NCBI GenBank assembly: GCA_949155905.1
Contig: CASCWU010000016.1
Span: 1 to 47,170 of the forward strand
Length of the DNA stretch: 47,170 nucleotides
Direction: 5' to 3'
From: an uncultured Lachnospiraceae bacterium
GTDB taxonomy: Bacteria; Bacillota; Clostridia; Lachnospirales; Lachnospiraceae
Shown: one piece after another, positions 15,123 through 23,971 of the stretch
Layout: every line of letters begins with the position of its first letter
Numbering within the stretch: position 1 is the stretch's first letter
Translations under genes and position numbers: made by a program
Notes under the pieces: model-generated
Told to the model about the DNA's origin: nothing
What the model saw: the letters and a program-made list of their open reading frames with translations, nothing else
Database searches by the model: none

Positions 15123-16379
15123 TTACTCTGCGGTTTGCCGGATAGCCGCCGGGATAGAGGAAAGCTGAATGAGAAAGCGATTGTGTCCGTGACTGCTTTC
15201 TGCCCATATTTTTCCGCGATGCTCCTTTATAATGTGTTCAGCAATCGGTAATCCCAGCCCGTAGCTATGATTTGTGCTACGGGCTTTGTCGATCCGATAA
15301 AAGCGTTTAAAAATATTTTTTAAGTCGCTGCGGGAAATCGTCTCTCCCTGGCTTTCTACCGAAAAAATGCAATGAGAGCCCTGGCGTTTCAGCAAAATAA
15401 AAACCGTGGAATGCGGAAGGGAATATTTCAAAGCATTGTCAAGCAAAATATCAGCAACCTGCCGAAGCTGGGAAATATTTCCTTTTACAAAAAGCGAGCG
15501 TTCTATCTTACACTGAAGTTCTAATCCCTTTTCAAAGTAGAGCGGTTCAAAAGGCAATACGGCATCGGAAATCAGCTGGCTGAGGGGAACAGTGGTAAAG
15601 CTGCTTTGAACAGTGCCATTATCCAATCTTGCAAGCTCCAGCAGGCGTTCTACCAGGCTGCGCATTTGCTGTGTCATGACTAGGATATTAGAGGAAAACT
15701 GCTTTTTGGTATGTGTATCATAATGATTTTCCAGGAGCATCTCGGCATTTGTCATAATAACAGTCAGCGGTGTTTTTAGTTCATGAGAGGCATCGGCTAT
15801 GAACTGTCGTTGCTGTTTCCAGGCGTTTTCTACAGGAAGGACAGCCCAGTATGCCCAGAAGAGACTGACCAGAAAAAATGCAGCAAAGCTAATAGCACCG
15901 ATAAAAAAGCAGGATCGGGACAGACTTTGGAGTAAAGCCTCCTCTGCGGAAATATCTGTAAAAACAAAAAGCTGCTCGACCGGAGAGGCTCGATAAAAGC
16001 GAAGCTGATATTGGGGAAGGACACCGCTTTCCTTAGGCAGCGGAGATATGGCATCTATTAGCTCGGATAAGAATTCAGAGGAGAATTCTTCATAGCTGCC
16101 GGGGCTTCCTGTGGTATTGATTTTTCCCTGAGCGGTTTTGTGTACAATAAAATAGGAAAATCCTGGTTCCTTAAAGGGTGCGTTTTGAGGTGCATCAGGA
16201 GGCGTCCCCGGCGGACCTGGCTGAAAATGGGAAGAAAGAGCCGCACGCATCCTTTGGATGCTTTCCTGTTCCATATTTGACCGGGTGAAGTAAAGCACCA
16301 TACTAAAAATAACACTTAACAGAACAAGGACAATCAGCATATTGATAAAAACAAATTTTATCCTAAGCCGTGTAATCAT
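15123..16379 (-). CDS. Sensor histidine kinase
   Basis: A 418-residue membrane kinase. TM1 is about 11-32, the extracytoplasmic region 33-155 contains a Pro-rich stretch (PGPPGTPPDAPQNAP), and TM2 is about 156-179. The dimerisation/phosphoacceptor motif FIADASHELKTPLT has His199. The ATP-binding domain has N box (DILLDNALKYS), F box (FKRFYR) and G box (SYGLGLPIAEHI). It lies 43 bases after the response regulator on the same strand, forming a VanRS/OmpR-like pair. The pair is divergent from the VTC operon and may regulate it (inference). Confidence 0.93.
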   Translation of the reverse strand: MITRLRIKFVFINMLIVLVLLSVIFSMVLYFTRSNMEQESIQRMRAALSSHFQPGPPGTPPDAPQNAPFKEPGFSYFIVHKTAQGKINTTGSPGSYEEFSSEFLSELIDAISPLPKESGVLPQYQLRFYRASPVEQLFVFTDISAEEALLQSLSRSCFFIGAISFAAFFLVSLFWAYWAVLPVENAWKQQRQFIADASHELKTPLTVIMTNAEMLLENHYDTHTKKQFSSNILVMTQQMRSLVERLLELARLDNGTVQSSFTTVPLSQLISDAVLPFEPLYFEKGLELQCKIERSLFVKGNISQLRQVADILLDNALKYSLPHSTVFILLKRQGSHCIFSVESQGETISRSDLKNIFKRFYRIDKARSTNHSYGLGLPIAEHIIKEHRGKIWAESSHGHNRFLIQLSSIPAAIRQTAE

Positions 16380-16422
16380 AATGTTTCTCCTATTCTGCAG
16401 TTTATAAGCAGCAAAGTTTTTC

Positions 16423-17097
16423 TTAGTGATCGTTTTTTTCTAAGTGATATCCTAATCGTCGAACAGCTTCAATATGAATGTTTGAGCCAATGCTGGATAA
16501 TTTTTTACGCAGGAATCCGACATATACTTCTACATGGTTTTCCACAGCATTGGATTCATAGCCCCATACCCTAGTAAGAAGAGTTTCTTTTGAAACATTA
16601 CGCTCTTTGGCCTGGAGAAGTATCCGCATAACATCAAATTCTCTGGAGGAAAGGCGAACCTCTCGCTCCTTGCATAATAGCTTGCCGGATTCCAGATCCA
16701 GTGAGGTATTGCCAAAAGTAAGCTCGTTTACCTCGTTTCCCTGACGGCGGAGTAAGGCATGAATGCAGGCGAGTAATTCTCTGGAATCAAAGGGCTTTGT
16801 CAGGTAATAATCAGCGCCTGCGTCCAACCCTTCGATACGATCCTCCAAGGCAGATCGGGCGGTTAGCATGAGAATCGGGGTACTGCAATGCCTTTCGCGT
16901 ATTCGTTTGGCAACCTCATAGCCGTTTTGCTCCGGCAACATCACATCTAAAAGAAGCAAATCGTAAATACCAAGCAGAGCATATTCTTCGCCGCTTTTTC
17001 CATCATATACGGCTTCCACCTCAAAGCCCTTGGATGTCAGGAGCGCCTGGATGGAATTGGCTAAAAGAATTTCATCTTCAATCACTAATATTTTCAT
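16423..17097 (-). CDS. OmpR-family response regulator
   Basis: A 224-residue regulator with a receiver domain (phosphoacceptor Asp51 in LLLLDVMLPEQNGYE; Lys in LTKPF) and a C-terminal winged helix (SSREFDVMRILLQ, VWGYESNAVENHVEVYVGFLRKKL). It binds DNA when phosphorylated by the adjacent kinase. It is divergently oriented to the VTC-like polymerase, with about 220 bases between. Confidence 0.95.
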   Translation of the reverse strand: MKILVIEDEILLANSIQALLTSKGFEVEAVYDGKSGEEYALLGIYDLLLLDVMLPEQNGYEVAKRIRERHCSTPILMLTARSALEDRIEGLDAGADYYLTKPFDSRELLACIHALLRRQGNEVNELTFGNTSLDLESGKLLCKEREVRLSSREFDVMRILLQAKERNVSKETLLTRVWGYESNAVENHVEVYVGFLRKKLSSIGSNIHIEAVRRLGYHLEKNDH

Positions 17098-17319
17098 AGG
17101 ATGGTTTGACCTCCGTGGATTCTATCATATTACTTTATCATAATAGTTTGCCGACGGCAAGAGAAAGAACGTTTGTTTTGTGATGGTAGTTTAACATATC
17201 TTGCTGAAATCATGCTGAAAATGAAAATAAAAAATAAAGGCTGTTTTTTCAGGTTCAATTCAGCTTTTGGTAATATAATGGCCTTACAGCTTGCAAAAAA
17301 CAAAAAGGAGCAGGAAGAA
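17098..17319. promoter_or_regulatory. Divergent control region between the two-component system and VTC operon
   Basis: The spacer contains the short palindrome TTGCCGACGGCAA (17148-17160), about 50 bases from the response-regulator start, and a TATAAT (17274-17279) some 45 bases before the VTC gene ATG. On the minus strand a TATGAT lies near 17125-17130. These are the likely places for autoregulation and for response-regulator control; binding is not shown. Confidence 0.4.
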
Positions 17320-18051
17320 ATGAGCAAAAGAACAAAAAAAGCAAAACAGGCAGAGGAAAGAGATGCAAATCAAGAGGAAAGGAGTTTTCGCCATGAATGG
17401 AAGCATGAGATTAATCCGTCTGATAGGCTAGTGATCCGTCAGCGCCTTAGGGCAGTGATGAAGTCAGATCCACATGCTGTAGATGGAGTGTATAGGATTC
17501 GGAGCTTGTATTTTGATACTTTATCGGACAAGGCGCTTAGGGAAAAGGCGGATGGTGTGAACCGGCGTGAGAAATTTCGTATTCGTTATTATAATGAAGA
17601 TGTTTCTTTCATTCAACTGGAAAAAAAGAGCAAACAAAATGGATTGGGGAGAAAGCAGAGCGTTCGTTTAAGGCCGGAGGAGGTGCAGGCACTTTTAGAA
17701 GGAAGATTGGACTGGATGCTGCAGTCAGGAGAGGCTCTGGTGCAGGAGCTATATGCTAAAATGAAAGCACAAGGACTTTCCCCTAAAACTATCGTAGCCT
17801 ATACAAGAGAACCATTCGTGTATGCTCCGGGAAATGTTCGGGTGACATTGGACTATGATATTCGGACAGGGTTAGGCAATGTTGATTTTTTGAATCCGGC
17901 CAGCTTGACCATTCCTGCAGAAGATAAAACTGCCGTGTTAGAGGTAAAATGGGATGCCTTTCTTCCTGCCTTCATCCGGGATATCGTAAGCTTAGAGGGG
18001 AGACAGGTGACATCCTTTTCCAAATATGCCATCTGCCGGAGGTACGGATAA
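17320..18051 (+). CDS. VTC-domain polyphosphate polymerase-like protein
   Basis: A 243-residue soluble protein with the VTC/CYTH-like tunnel-fold signature: RHEWKHEI at the start, RSLYFDT, REKFRIRYY, LEKKSKQNGLGRK, and a C-terminal VLEVKWD and SFSKYAICRRY. In VTC4 the equivalent basic and acidic residues bind phosphate chains and metal for polyphosphate synthesis. The first ~20 residues are a Lys-rich tail. ATG at 17320 has AAGGAG upstream; a longer frame to 17173 overlaps the promoter. First gene of a three-gene set with DUF4956 and CotH proteins, a recurring Firmicutes locus. Confidence 0.85.
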   Translation: MSKRTKKAKQAEERDANQEERSFRHEWKHEINPSDRLVIRQRLRAVMKSDPHAVDGVYRIRSLYFDTLSDKALREKADGVNRREKFRIRYYNEDVSFIQLEKKSKQNGLGRKQSVRLRPEEVQALLEGRLDWMLQSGEALVQELYAKMKAQGLSPKTIVAYTREPFVYAPGNVRVTLDYDIRTGLGNVDFLNPASLTIPAEDKTAVLEVKWDAFLPAFIRDIVSLEGRQVTSFSKYAICRRYG

Positions 18052-18108
18052 AGGCAGGGTTTAAACGGCTTGCCTTCATTCAAAAATATAGAAAAAGGAG
18101 ATAGAAGT

Positions 18109-18780
18109 ATGACATTTCGAGATATTTTTAAGTCAAGTTTTTTGGAAAATATAACCAGCATCAGTATATTGGATATGCTATTGGCATTGGTACTGGCATT
18201 TGGGATTGGGCTTTTTATTTTTCTTATTTATAAAAAGACCTTTTCAGGAGTAATGTATTCCTCCAGCTTCGGTGTAACATTGCTTGCTCTTACCATGATT
18301 ACGACCGTAGTTATTTTAGCTGTAACCAGTAATGTTGTACTTTCCTTGGGTATGGTAGGCGCTCTTTCGATTGTGCGGTTTCGGACTGCGATCAAAGAAC
18401 CATTAGACATTGCATTTCTGTTTTGGGCGATTGCCGCAGGGATTGTCTTAGCCGCAGGGATGCTTCCGCTGGCACTTATTGGCAGCGTGATGATTGGTCT
18501 TATTCTTTTGTTTTTTGTCAATCGTAAGACTCATAGTAATCCATATATTGTTGTACTTCAATGTGAGGATCATACCAGTGAGATACAGGCAAAGAGCTTT
18601 TTGGAGTTACGGACAGAGCGTTGTATTACAAAAAGCAAGACCGCACAAAGGGGAGAGATAGAATTAAATTTAGAGGTACGCTTAAAGGAGGATAATACCG
18701 ATTTTGTCAATGAGCTTTTAGAGATAGAGGGAATCAGGAGTGCTGTTCTGGTAAGCTATAATGGTGATTATATGGGATAG
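18109..18780 (+). CDS. DUF4956 family membrane protein
   Basis: A 223-residue protein with about four membrane helices (residues ~20-140), including the conserved GMVGALSIVRFRTAIKEPLDIAFLFWAIAAG stretch typical of DUF4956, and a cytoplasmic C-terminal alpha/beta domain of about 80 residues. The function of the family is unknown; its constant company with VTC and CotH genes suggests a membrane partner of polyphosphate or surface-polymer chemistry. ATG follows AAAAGGAG. Confidence 0.85.
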   Translation: MTFRDIFKSSFLENITSISILDMLLALVLAFGIGLFIFLIYKKTFSGVMYSSSFGVTLLALTMITTVVILAVTSNVVLSLGMVGALSIVRFRTAIKEPLDIAFLFWAIAAGIVLAAGMLPLALIGSVMIGLILLFFVNRKTHSNPYIVVLQCEDHTSEIQAKSFLELRTERCITKSKTAQRGEIELNLEVRLKEDNTDFVNELLEIEGIRSAVLVSYNGDYMG

Positions 18781-18792
18781 GAGGCGAGAGGA

Positions 18793-20526
18793 ATGTCTAC
18801 ACATAAATACATAGATACGATTTGTATTAGTATCATAACAGCCTCTCTTTTCATCGCCAGCCTTCTTGTTAAGGTGGGTGCGGCAGGGGCATCGGATAGT
18901 TCCCGTTTACTAGGCTATGAGAACCGTCTTTTTGATACCTCTTATATCCATTCCTTGGAGATTGTCATGGAGGATTGGGAAAGTTTTTTAGAAAATTGCG
19001 AGAATGAAGAGTATACGTCCTGTGCCGTAGTAATTGACGGGGAGGCTTATCGAAATATTGGGATTCGCGCAAAGGGAAATACTTCATTAAGTGCTGTTTC
19101 GGCTTTGGGAAGTAACCGCTATAGCTTTAAGCTGGAATTCGATCATTATGATAGCAGCAAAAGCTATTATGGTTTGGATAAGCTTAGCTTGAATAATATT
19201 ATTCAGGATAATACTTATATGAAGGACTATCTGGTTTACCAGATGATGGGGGATTTTGGGGTGGATGCTCCTTTGTGCAGTTATATTTTCATTATGGTAA
19301 ACGGGGAGGATTGGGGGCTTTATTTGGCAGTTGAAGGTGTAGAGGAGGCGTTTTTACAGCGGAATTACGGGAAGGATTATGGGAAATTATATAAGCCGGA
19401 TAGTATGAACCTTGGAGGAGGCAGAGGAGTCGGCGGGGCATTTGAAGGGGGTGGTATGGGAAGTTTGGATGTAAGGCTTCAGTATATAGATGATGATCTG
19501 GAAAGCTATCCTGGTATCTTTGACAATGCCAAAACAGATATCACAAAGGCCGATCAAATAAGATTGGTAGAAGCATTGGAGGCGCTTGGTAATCATACAG
19601 ATATAGAAAAGGTAGTAAACGTAGAAGAAGTGATTCGTTATTTTGTTGTTCATAACTTTGTCTGTAATGAAGATAGTTATACTGGAACAATGGTTCATAA
19701 TTACTATCTATATGAAGAAAATGGAACACTTTCTATGATACCATGGGACTATAATTTGGCATTTGGCACATTTCAGGCATCCGATTCTACCAAAATAATA
19801 AATACTCCGATTGATTCGCCGGTCTCTTCCGGGGACAACAGTGATCGGCCAATGCTGCATTGGATATTTGAAGAGGAAGGGTATACCGAACAATATCACC
19901 AATATTTTGCGGATTTTATAACAAACACTGATTTTGTAGGGTTAATAAAAGAAACAGTGGCACTGATTGCTCCTTATGTAGAAAAGGATCCAGGGAAATT
20001 TTGTACCTATGAAGAATTTGAAAAGGGAGCAGCAGCGATAGAGGATTTTTGTCTGCTTCGTGCAGAAAGTGTCAGGAAGCAATTGGAGGGGACGATTCCC
20101 TCTACTCTGGAGGGACAATCAGCAGCTACGGAATCCTTTATAGACGCTTCTGAGCTTGTGCTTTCTGAGATGGGGACGATGGAAAATGGCATGGGAAAGG
20201 CACCTAGGGAAATGATTCCGGCAGGTAATTTCTCAGAAGAGCAAAATTCTATGACGCCGGAGCCGCCGTCAAATGTGATGGATAGTTCAGAGAATAAAGA
20301 TTTTCCGAATGAGGGCAATATGCCAGAGAACGGGAAGATTCCAGAGGATTTCATCGGAGGATTTTCAGAAAAGGGAAATATACCAAAGGAAAATTGGTTC
20401 GAGGATAATAGGCCGAAAGAAGCAGGGAGTGACACCCAAGGCGCTTCCTCTCTGCTTCTTTCGGCCGTCTCTGTAGTAAGCCTGGCAGCAGGACTAGGAA
20501 TAGCTTTTCGGTATAAAAGATGGTAA
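18793..20526 (+). CDS. CotH-family protein, membrane-anchored
   Basis: A 577-residue protein with an N-terminal signal/TM helix (about 9-31), a CotH kinase-like domain (residues ~50-440) with AKGNTS, NNIIQDNTYMKDYLVY, MVNGEDWGLYLAVEG and the metal-binding-like IPWDYNLAFGTF, then a Pro/Glu/Asn-rich stalk (EGNMPENGKIP repeats) and a C-terminal TM helix with basic tail FRYKRW. CotH proteins include atypical protein kinases of the spore coat; here the layout implies surface or membrane location. The gene follows DUF4956 by 12 bases with AGGAGG and belongs to the VTC operon. Confidence 0.85.
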   Translation: MSTHKYIDTICISIITASLFIASLLVKVGAAGASDSSRLLGYENRLFDTSYIHSLEIVMEDWESFLENCENEEYTSCAVVIDGEAYRNIGIRAKGNTSLSAVSALGSNRYSFKLEFDHYDSSKSYYGLDKLSLNNIIQDNTYMKDYLVYQMMGDFGVDAPLCSYIFIMVNGEDWGLYLAVEGVEEAFLQRNYGKDYGKLYKPDSMNLGGGRGVGGAFEGGGMGSLDVRLQYIDDDLESYPGIFDNAKTDITKADQIRLVEALEALGNHTDIEKVVNVEEVIRYFVVHNFVCNEDSYTGTMVHNYYLYEENGTLSMIPWDYNLAFGTFQASDSTKIINTPIDSPVSSGDNSDRPMLHWIFEEEGYTEQYHQYFADFITNTDFVGLIKETVALIAPYVEKDPGKFCTYEEFEKGAAAIEDFCLLRAESVRKQLEGTIPSTLEGQSAATESFIDASELVLSEMGTMENGMGKAPREMIPAGNFSEEQNSMTPEPPSNVMDSSENKDFPNEGNMPENGKIPEDFIGGFSEKGNIPKENWFEDNRPKEAGSDTQGASSLLLSAVSVVSLAAGLGIAFRYKRW

Positions 20527-20530
20527 GTGT

Positions 20531-21604
20531 TTAATCCTCTCTTACCTGTTCTGTCAGCCAGCTTAAAATACCATGCTCGTTATGCAGAGTAAGAATCCAG
20601 GAGGCGTGATTAGCGCCGAATTTAGCGGCAAGCGGCATCTCCGGATCGGTTGCCAGTCCGTATGCCTCTAATTCTTCCGGGGAATAGAGAGTTAGATGGG
20701 CGTCGCGGTTGCCAGCATCCTTTAGTGCCATAATACCATCTACAATATATTTGTGACGGTATAGGGTATGGTCAATGTAGGCTGTCGAAATCCAAAGCTT
20801 GGTATGTGTCAGGCCGCAAAGAATACGATAAGTATCAGGAGTCATGGTAGGGCAGATAGGCGCTCCTGCAGCAAACAGGTCAGCACCGACAGATAAAGCC
20901 CGTAATGTTCCGCCGCCGCCCATGGACATACCAATCACATATACTCGTTTTGGATTTACCTTGCCCGCTGCAATCATCTGGCGAATGAGATCGCATACCC
21001 GGCCTAGCAGCGCACGGCTCCAGCCCTCCATTCCAGGGGTATCACTTGTAGCAAAGCGCATTTGGTTCATGTTTGGCATTGGTTTTCCGGAATTTAACAT
21101 CCCTCTTGGCGCTTGTGGAGCCATGACATACATTTCCGGATAACACTTTGCCAAATGGATAGCACCCAATGTACCCGTTAGCTGCGTCAGGTTGTCTGCA
21201 CCGCATTCGCCGCCGCCGTGTAAGAATAAAATAAGCGGACGGGCTTCTGCGGCGGCAGGGGAATACAGGCGGTAAAGGACATCATTTTCCTCTTTTTTCT
21301 CGAACAATGCTTCATCTTGAATATGAAGTGTGGCATTCGATTTTTGAACAGAGATATCCGAAGCGGAACCAGTGCCTGTAAGCCGGAATTCATTAGCTGG
21401 ACAAAATGGTTCTGTTTGGATGTATAAGGCGTTCTCCTGGCGTTGGACAGAGAGAATTGGGATGTTGATTTCCTTCTTTTCTACAAACCCGACTTGAACC
21501 GTAAGGCTGACCTCCTCCGGGCGGATGGCAGCATGGTTTTTTAGAACAAAGGTATCGGCGGTCAGACCGGAATCACCTACCCAGGCATTTACTTGAATCA
21601 TCAT
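20531..21604 (-). CDS. Alpha/beta-hydrolase esterase with N-terminal beta-sandwich domain
   Basis: A 357-residue protein: an N-terminal beta-sandwich-like region (1-105) and an alpha/beta hydrolase domain with FLHGGGECG oxyanion loop, nucleophile Ser227 in GMSMGG, a downstream Asp (TAYIDHTLY) and the catalytic His in GANHASW. It resembles PHB-depolymerase/feruloyl-type esterases and is a diverged paralogue of the gene at 11140-12393. No signal peptide. The start has AAAGGAG six bases before ATG; a second ATG follows immediately. It converges with the CotH gene, leaving four bases. Confidence 0.85.
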   Translation of the reverse strand: MMIQVNAWVGDSGLTADTFVLKNHAAIRPEEVSLTVQVGFVEKKEINIPILSVQRQENALYIQTEPFCPANEFRLTGTGSASDISVQKSNATLHIQDEALFEKKEENDVLYRLYSPAAAEARPLILFLHGGGECGADNLTQLTGTLGAIHLAKCYPEMYVMAPQAPRGMLNSGKPMPNMNQMRFATSDTPGMEGWSRALLGRVCDLIRQMIAAGKVNPKRVYVIGMSMGGGGTLRALSVGADLFAAGAPICPTMTPDTYRILCGLTHTKLWISTAYIDHTLYRHKYIVDGIMALKDAGNRDAHLTLYSPEELEAYGLATDPEMPLAAKFGANHASWILTLHNEHGILSWLTEQVRED

Positions 21605-21864
21605 AAAAAACTCCTTTCTGTATGTTTGCTGTTGTTAAAGATAAGAATAACTTTAGTTTAACAAATAATTAGGTGGAATCCAATGTCATTCTGCTCGAAA
21701 ATAGATAGTATATTTGTGCAGTTTTGGAATGTATGGAAGCAAAAGAAGGGGCATAAAATGACAGGGGAATATTGTTAGAATTGAATGAATAATATAAAAT
21801 AATCAGACAATTAAAACAATATAAAATCAGAAAATATTTTATTTAAAAAAGTTTCAAAAAAAGG
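21605..21864. other. AT-rich intergenic spacer
   Basis: I see no gene in these 260 bases. They form the upstream region of the esterase on the minus strand, and are followed on the plus strand by the strong promoter at 21865-21893. Confidence 0.6.
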
Positions 21865-21893
21865 TTGACAAAGTAAAAATCATATGATATGAT
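21865..21893 (+). promoter_or_regulatory. Consensus promoter of an orphan transcript
   Basis: TTGACA (21865-21870), a 17-base spacer and TATGAT (21888-21893). Transcription would begin near 21900, into a region without a recognisable gene. Confidence 0.8.
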
Positions 21894-21899
21894 TAAGAT

Positions 21900-22364
21900 A
21901 CAAAAACAAAGAAAAAGAAATTAGCAGAAATAAAAAGCGAGGAAAAGCGCAAGAATAGGGGTGATTCCAATGTACGATACTTCAGAAGGAGAATTCCTTA
22001 CTTCTTAAAAAAGGTTTTGGATTCCAATAACGAAGTTCCGGCAGAACCAGAGCGGAACAGTTACAAAGAAAAATAAAAGTAATATAGAAGAAAAAACCTG
22101 ATTACAATTAAATAATGTGTAATACCAGATAGTAAAAAGCGATAAATTTACATAGATGTAGGTAAAGAAATATCGCAGAAAGGAAGGTACGGTCCAAAGG
22201 GAACAGAAGTATAGGATATCCATAATAGAGATATCCAATAGGAGAATATGCCAGAAAGAGAGGTACAGTCCACCAGAAGCGTAAAGGATTGAATAAAATT
22301 ATATGGAAGAGATTATAGTTTAGAACGGGTATCAGAAAAAAGGATTCTGATACCCGCTTTCTAT
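21900..22364 (+). ncRNA. Candidate orphan RNA, about 460 nt
   Basis: A strong promoter and a strong intrinsic terminator (22326-22364) bracket this stretch, but no conventional gene lies between them. The only plus-strand frame with a plausible start is a 12-codon MYDTSEGEFLTS at 21971. The sequence is purine-rich, with imperfectly repeated blocks: GGAAGGTACGGTCC (near 22181) and GAGAGGTACAGTCC (near 22259), and repeated GGATATCC / GATATCC. It lacks hallmarks of 6S, tmRNA, SRP RNA or RNase P RNA that I know. A structured RNA or a short-peptide mRNA is possible. Confidence 0.45.
22326..22364 (+). terminator. Strong intrinsic terminator
   Basis: A 12-bp perfect stem CGGGTATCAGAA / TTCTGATACCCG with a 7-base loop, followed by CTTTCTATG. 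It ends the orphan transcript. Confidence 0.8.
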
Positions 22365-22405
22365 GCATAGGGTCGCGTAAGGAAATAAGAAAAGTTTTTT
22401 TAAAT

Positions 22406-22436
22406 AAAAAAAGATACCGCATTGGATATCTTTTTT
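22406..22436. terminator. Terminator of tRNA-Pro, bidirectional
   Basis: AAAAAAGATA...TATCTTTTTT forms a hairpin with T-tracts on both strands; on the minus strand it follows the tRNA by about 20 bases. Confidence 0.6.
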
Positions 22437-22453
22437 CTTTCTATTTGCTTAAA

Positions 22454-22527
22454 TCGAGGTGACAGGATTTGAACCTGCGACCTCTGCGTCCCGAACGCAG
22501 CGCTATACCAAACTTAGCCACACCTCG
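22454..22527 (-). tRNA. tRNA-Pro (anticodon CGG)
   Basis: A 74-base cloverleaf: acceptor CGAGGTG/CACCTCG with A discriminator, D stem GCTA/TAGC, anticodon stem CTGCG/CGCAG with loop TTCGGGA (anticodon CGG, decoding CCG), and T arm GCAGG-TTCAAAT-CCTGT. CCA is not encoded. It has its own promoter (22546-22573) and terminator. Confidence 0.95.
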
Positions 22528-22545
22528 TTTCCTTATGTACTAAAT

Positions 22546-22573
22546 ATTATATATGATTTAGGAAAAAAGTCAA
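22546..22573 (-). promoter_or_regulatory. Promoter of tRNA-Pro
   Basis: Minus strand TTGACT (22568-22573), a 16-base spacer and TATAAT (22546-22551), about 18 bases before the tRNA 5' end. The region from 22574 to 22784 otherwise holds a TATAAT at 22635-22640, possibly for the downstream kinase gene, and no gene. Confidence 0.75.
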
Positions 22574-22784
22574 GTGCTTTCTTGAACTTTTTTGTCATCC
22601 TTTTTTCGTTATAGCCAAATAGGGTGATTTGTAATATAATAGACCTCATAAGCTATGGCAAGTTTTACGAAAGAGGAACAAGGATAACAGCAATAGAGAA
22701 GGCTGGCATAGTGCCATAGAATGAAAGATAGAAATAACATAGTATCGCGGTATATATTTGGTACAAGAAGAAGGGAAGGTTTAT

Positions 22785-23777
22785 ATGGAAAGTACTACTA
22801 AAACAAAATTGACCAGAGAGGATCTGGAGTGTCTGGTTTGGAAGCAGTTCGGCTGTGGTCTGAAGGATTATAGCGAATCGGGGGAAGGGATGATGAATAG
22901 CATTTACCGTATCCGATTGGAGCGTCCTGTGCCTGATCAGGAGGTTATTTTGAAGGTGTCTTATTTTCCGGGAAAAGAGATTTTGACCTATGAGCGGGAA
23001 ATTATGCGTGCGGAGGTTTTGGTCTACCAGCTTTTGGAGGGCAAAGGAGTTCCGATTCCAAAGGTGTTATGTCATGATTTTTCTCATACGATGTTGGATG
23101 CAGATTATTTTTTTATGACTCCGGTGCTAGGAGTGTCCTGGAAATCGGTAAAAGAAGAACTTAGCTTAGAGGAAAAGGCGGAGTTAAAGAAGGAGTTGGG
23201 AAAATATCAGGCGATTTTACATTCGATAAGCGGAGAAGCGTTTGGCTACTATAAAGAGGGAAAGAGCGGTTTTGTCACCTGGGCAGAGGCGTTTTCTTCC
23301 ATGATTTGGGATATTACAGAGGATGGACGTATGCGGAGGGTTTCTCTTCCTTATGAGGAAATCAGAAGTGCTGTTTCAAAGCGGAAGGACTTGTTGAATG
23401 AGATTACAGTACCGCGGCTGGTAGACTTTGATTTGTGGGCAGGAAATGTTTTATTGGATAAAAAGAGCGGAGCCTGGTATATCAGCGCCATCATTGATTT
23501 TGAACGAGCGTTTTTCGGAGATCCATTTGCTGACTTTATTGCTGCCGTTGAACTGTATACAGAGATTGGTAGGGAGACACAGTTTCTGGAAGGATATCGG
23601 ACGGTGGATAAAGAATTTCAGGTGACAGAGCATGATAGAGAGCGAATGAAGTTGTATTCTTTATATTTGAATACGATTATGGCAGTAGAAACCTATCGCT
23701 TTGAAGAGAATTATGGGAAAATGATGCAGGAGTATTGCAGCCGGAATATTGATAAATTGTTAGGGGAATTAGCTTGA
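22785..23777 (+). CDS. Aminoglycoside phosphotransferase (APH)-family kinase
   Basis: A 330-residue protein of the APH/choline-kinase fold. The catalytic loop is LVDFDLWAGNVLLD (Brenner-type motif with Asp where His is usual) and the metal-binding Asp is in SAIIDFERAFFGDPFADF. The nucleotide-binding N-lobe contains VILKVSYFPG. Such proteins phosphorylate small molecules such as sugars, amino alcohols or antibiotics; the substrate is unknown and resistance should not be assumed. ATG at 22785 follows GGGAAGG. It is followed by a terminator at 23891. Confidence 0.85.
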   Translation: MESTTKTKLTREDLECLVWKQFGCGLKDYSESGEGMMNSIYRIRLERPVPDQEVILKVSYFPGKEILTYEREIMRAEVLVYQLLEGKGVPIPKVLCHDFSHTMLDADYFFMTPVLGVSWKSVKEELSLEEKAELKKELGKYQAILHSISGEAFGYYKEGKSGFVTWAEAFSSMIWDITEDGRMRRVSLPYEEIRSAVSKRKDLLNEITVPRLVDFDLWAGNVLLDKKSGAWYISAIIDFERAFFGDPFADFIAAVELYTEIGRETQFLEGYRTVDKEFQVTEHDRERMKLYSLYLNTIMAVETYRFEENYGKMMQEYCSRNIDKLLGELA

Positions 23778-23890
23778 GCAAATGCTATTTAGGAAATTTA
23801 GAAAAATTTTATCGCAAAAAATTACATTAAAAAATTGTTTTATTTTATACTGAAAAATACTTATTGCAAAAAATAACTATTATTTTTGAA

Positions 23891-23919
23891 AGAAGTTGCT
23901 GGCAGCAGCTTCTTTTTCT
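23891..23919 (+). terminator. Terminator after the APH-family gene
   Basis: AGAAGTTGCTG / CAGCAGCTTCT stem (one G-T pair) followed by TTTTTCT. Confidence 0.7.
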
Positions 23920-23971
23920 ATTTATACTATCCAAAAAATAATCATGTTATTCAGAAAGTGAGGAACCCATC

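Noticed and set aside
21900..22364. Orphan transcript as tmRNA, 6S, SRP RNA or RNase P RNA
   Set aside because: None of the conserved motifs I know from these RNAs is present; identity left open.
22005..22422. Two hydrophobic minus-strand frames of 77 and 104 residues
   Set aside because: They are reverse translations of purine-rich repeats in the orphan transcript and lack ribosome binding sites.
22641..22784. T-box riboswitch before the APH-family gene
   Set aside because: No specifier stem or GGTGGNACCGCG antiterminator motif; the GCGGTAT sequence is not in that context.
22785..23777. Antibiotic-resistance kinase
   Set aside because: APH fold is certain, but nothing in the motifs or context supports an antibiotic substrate.
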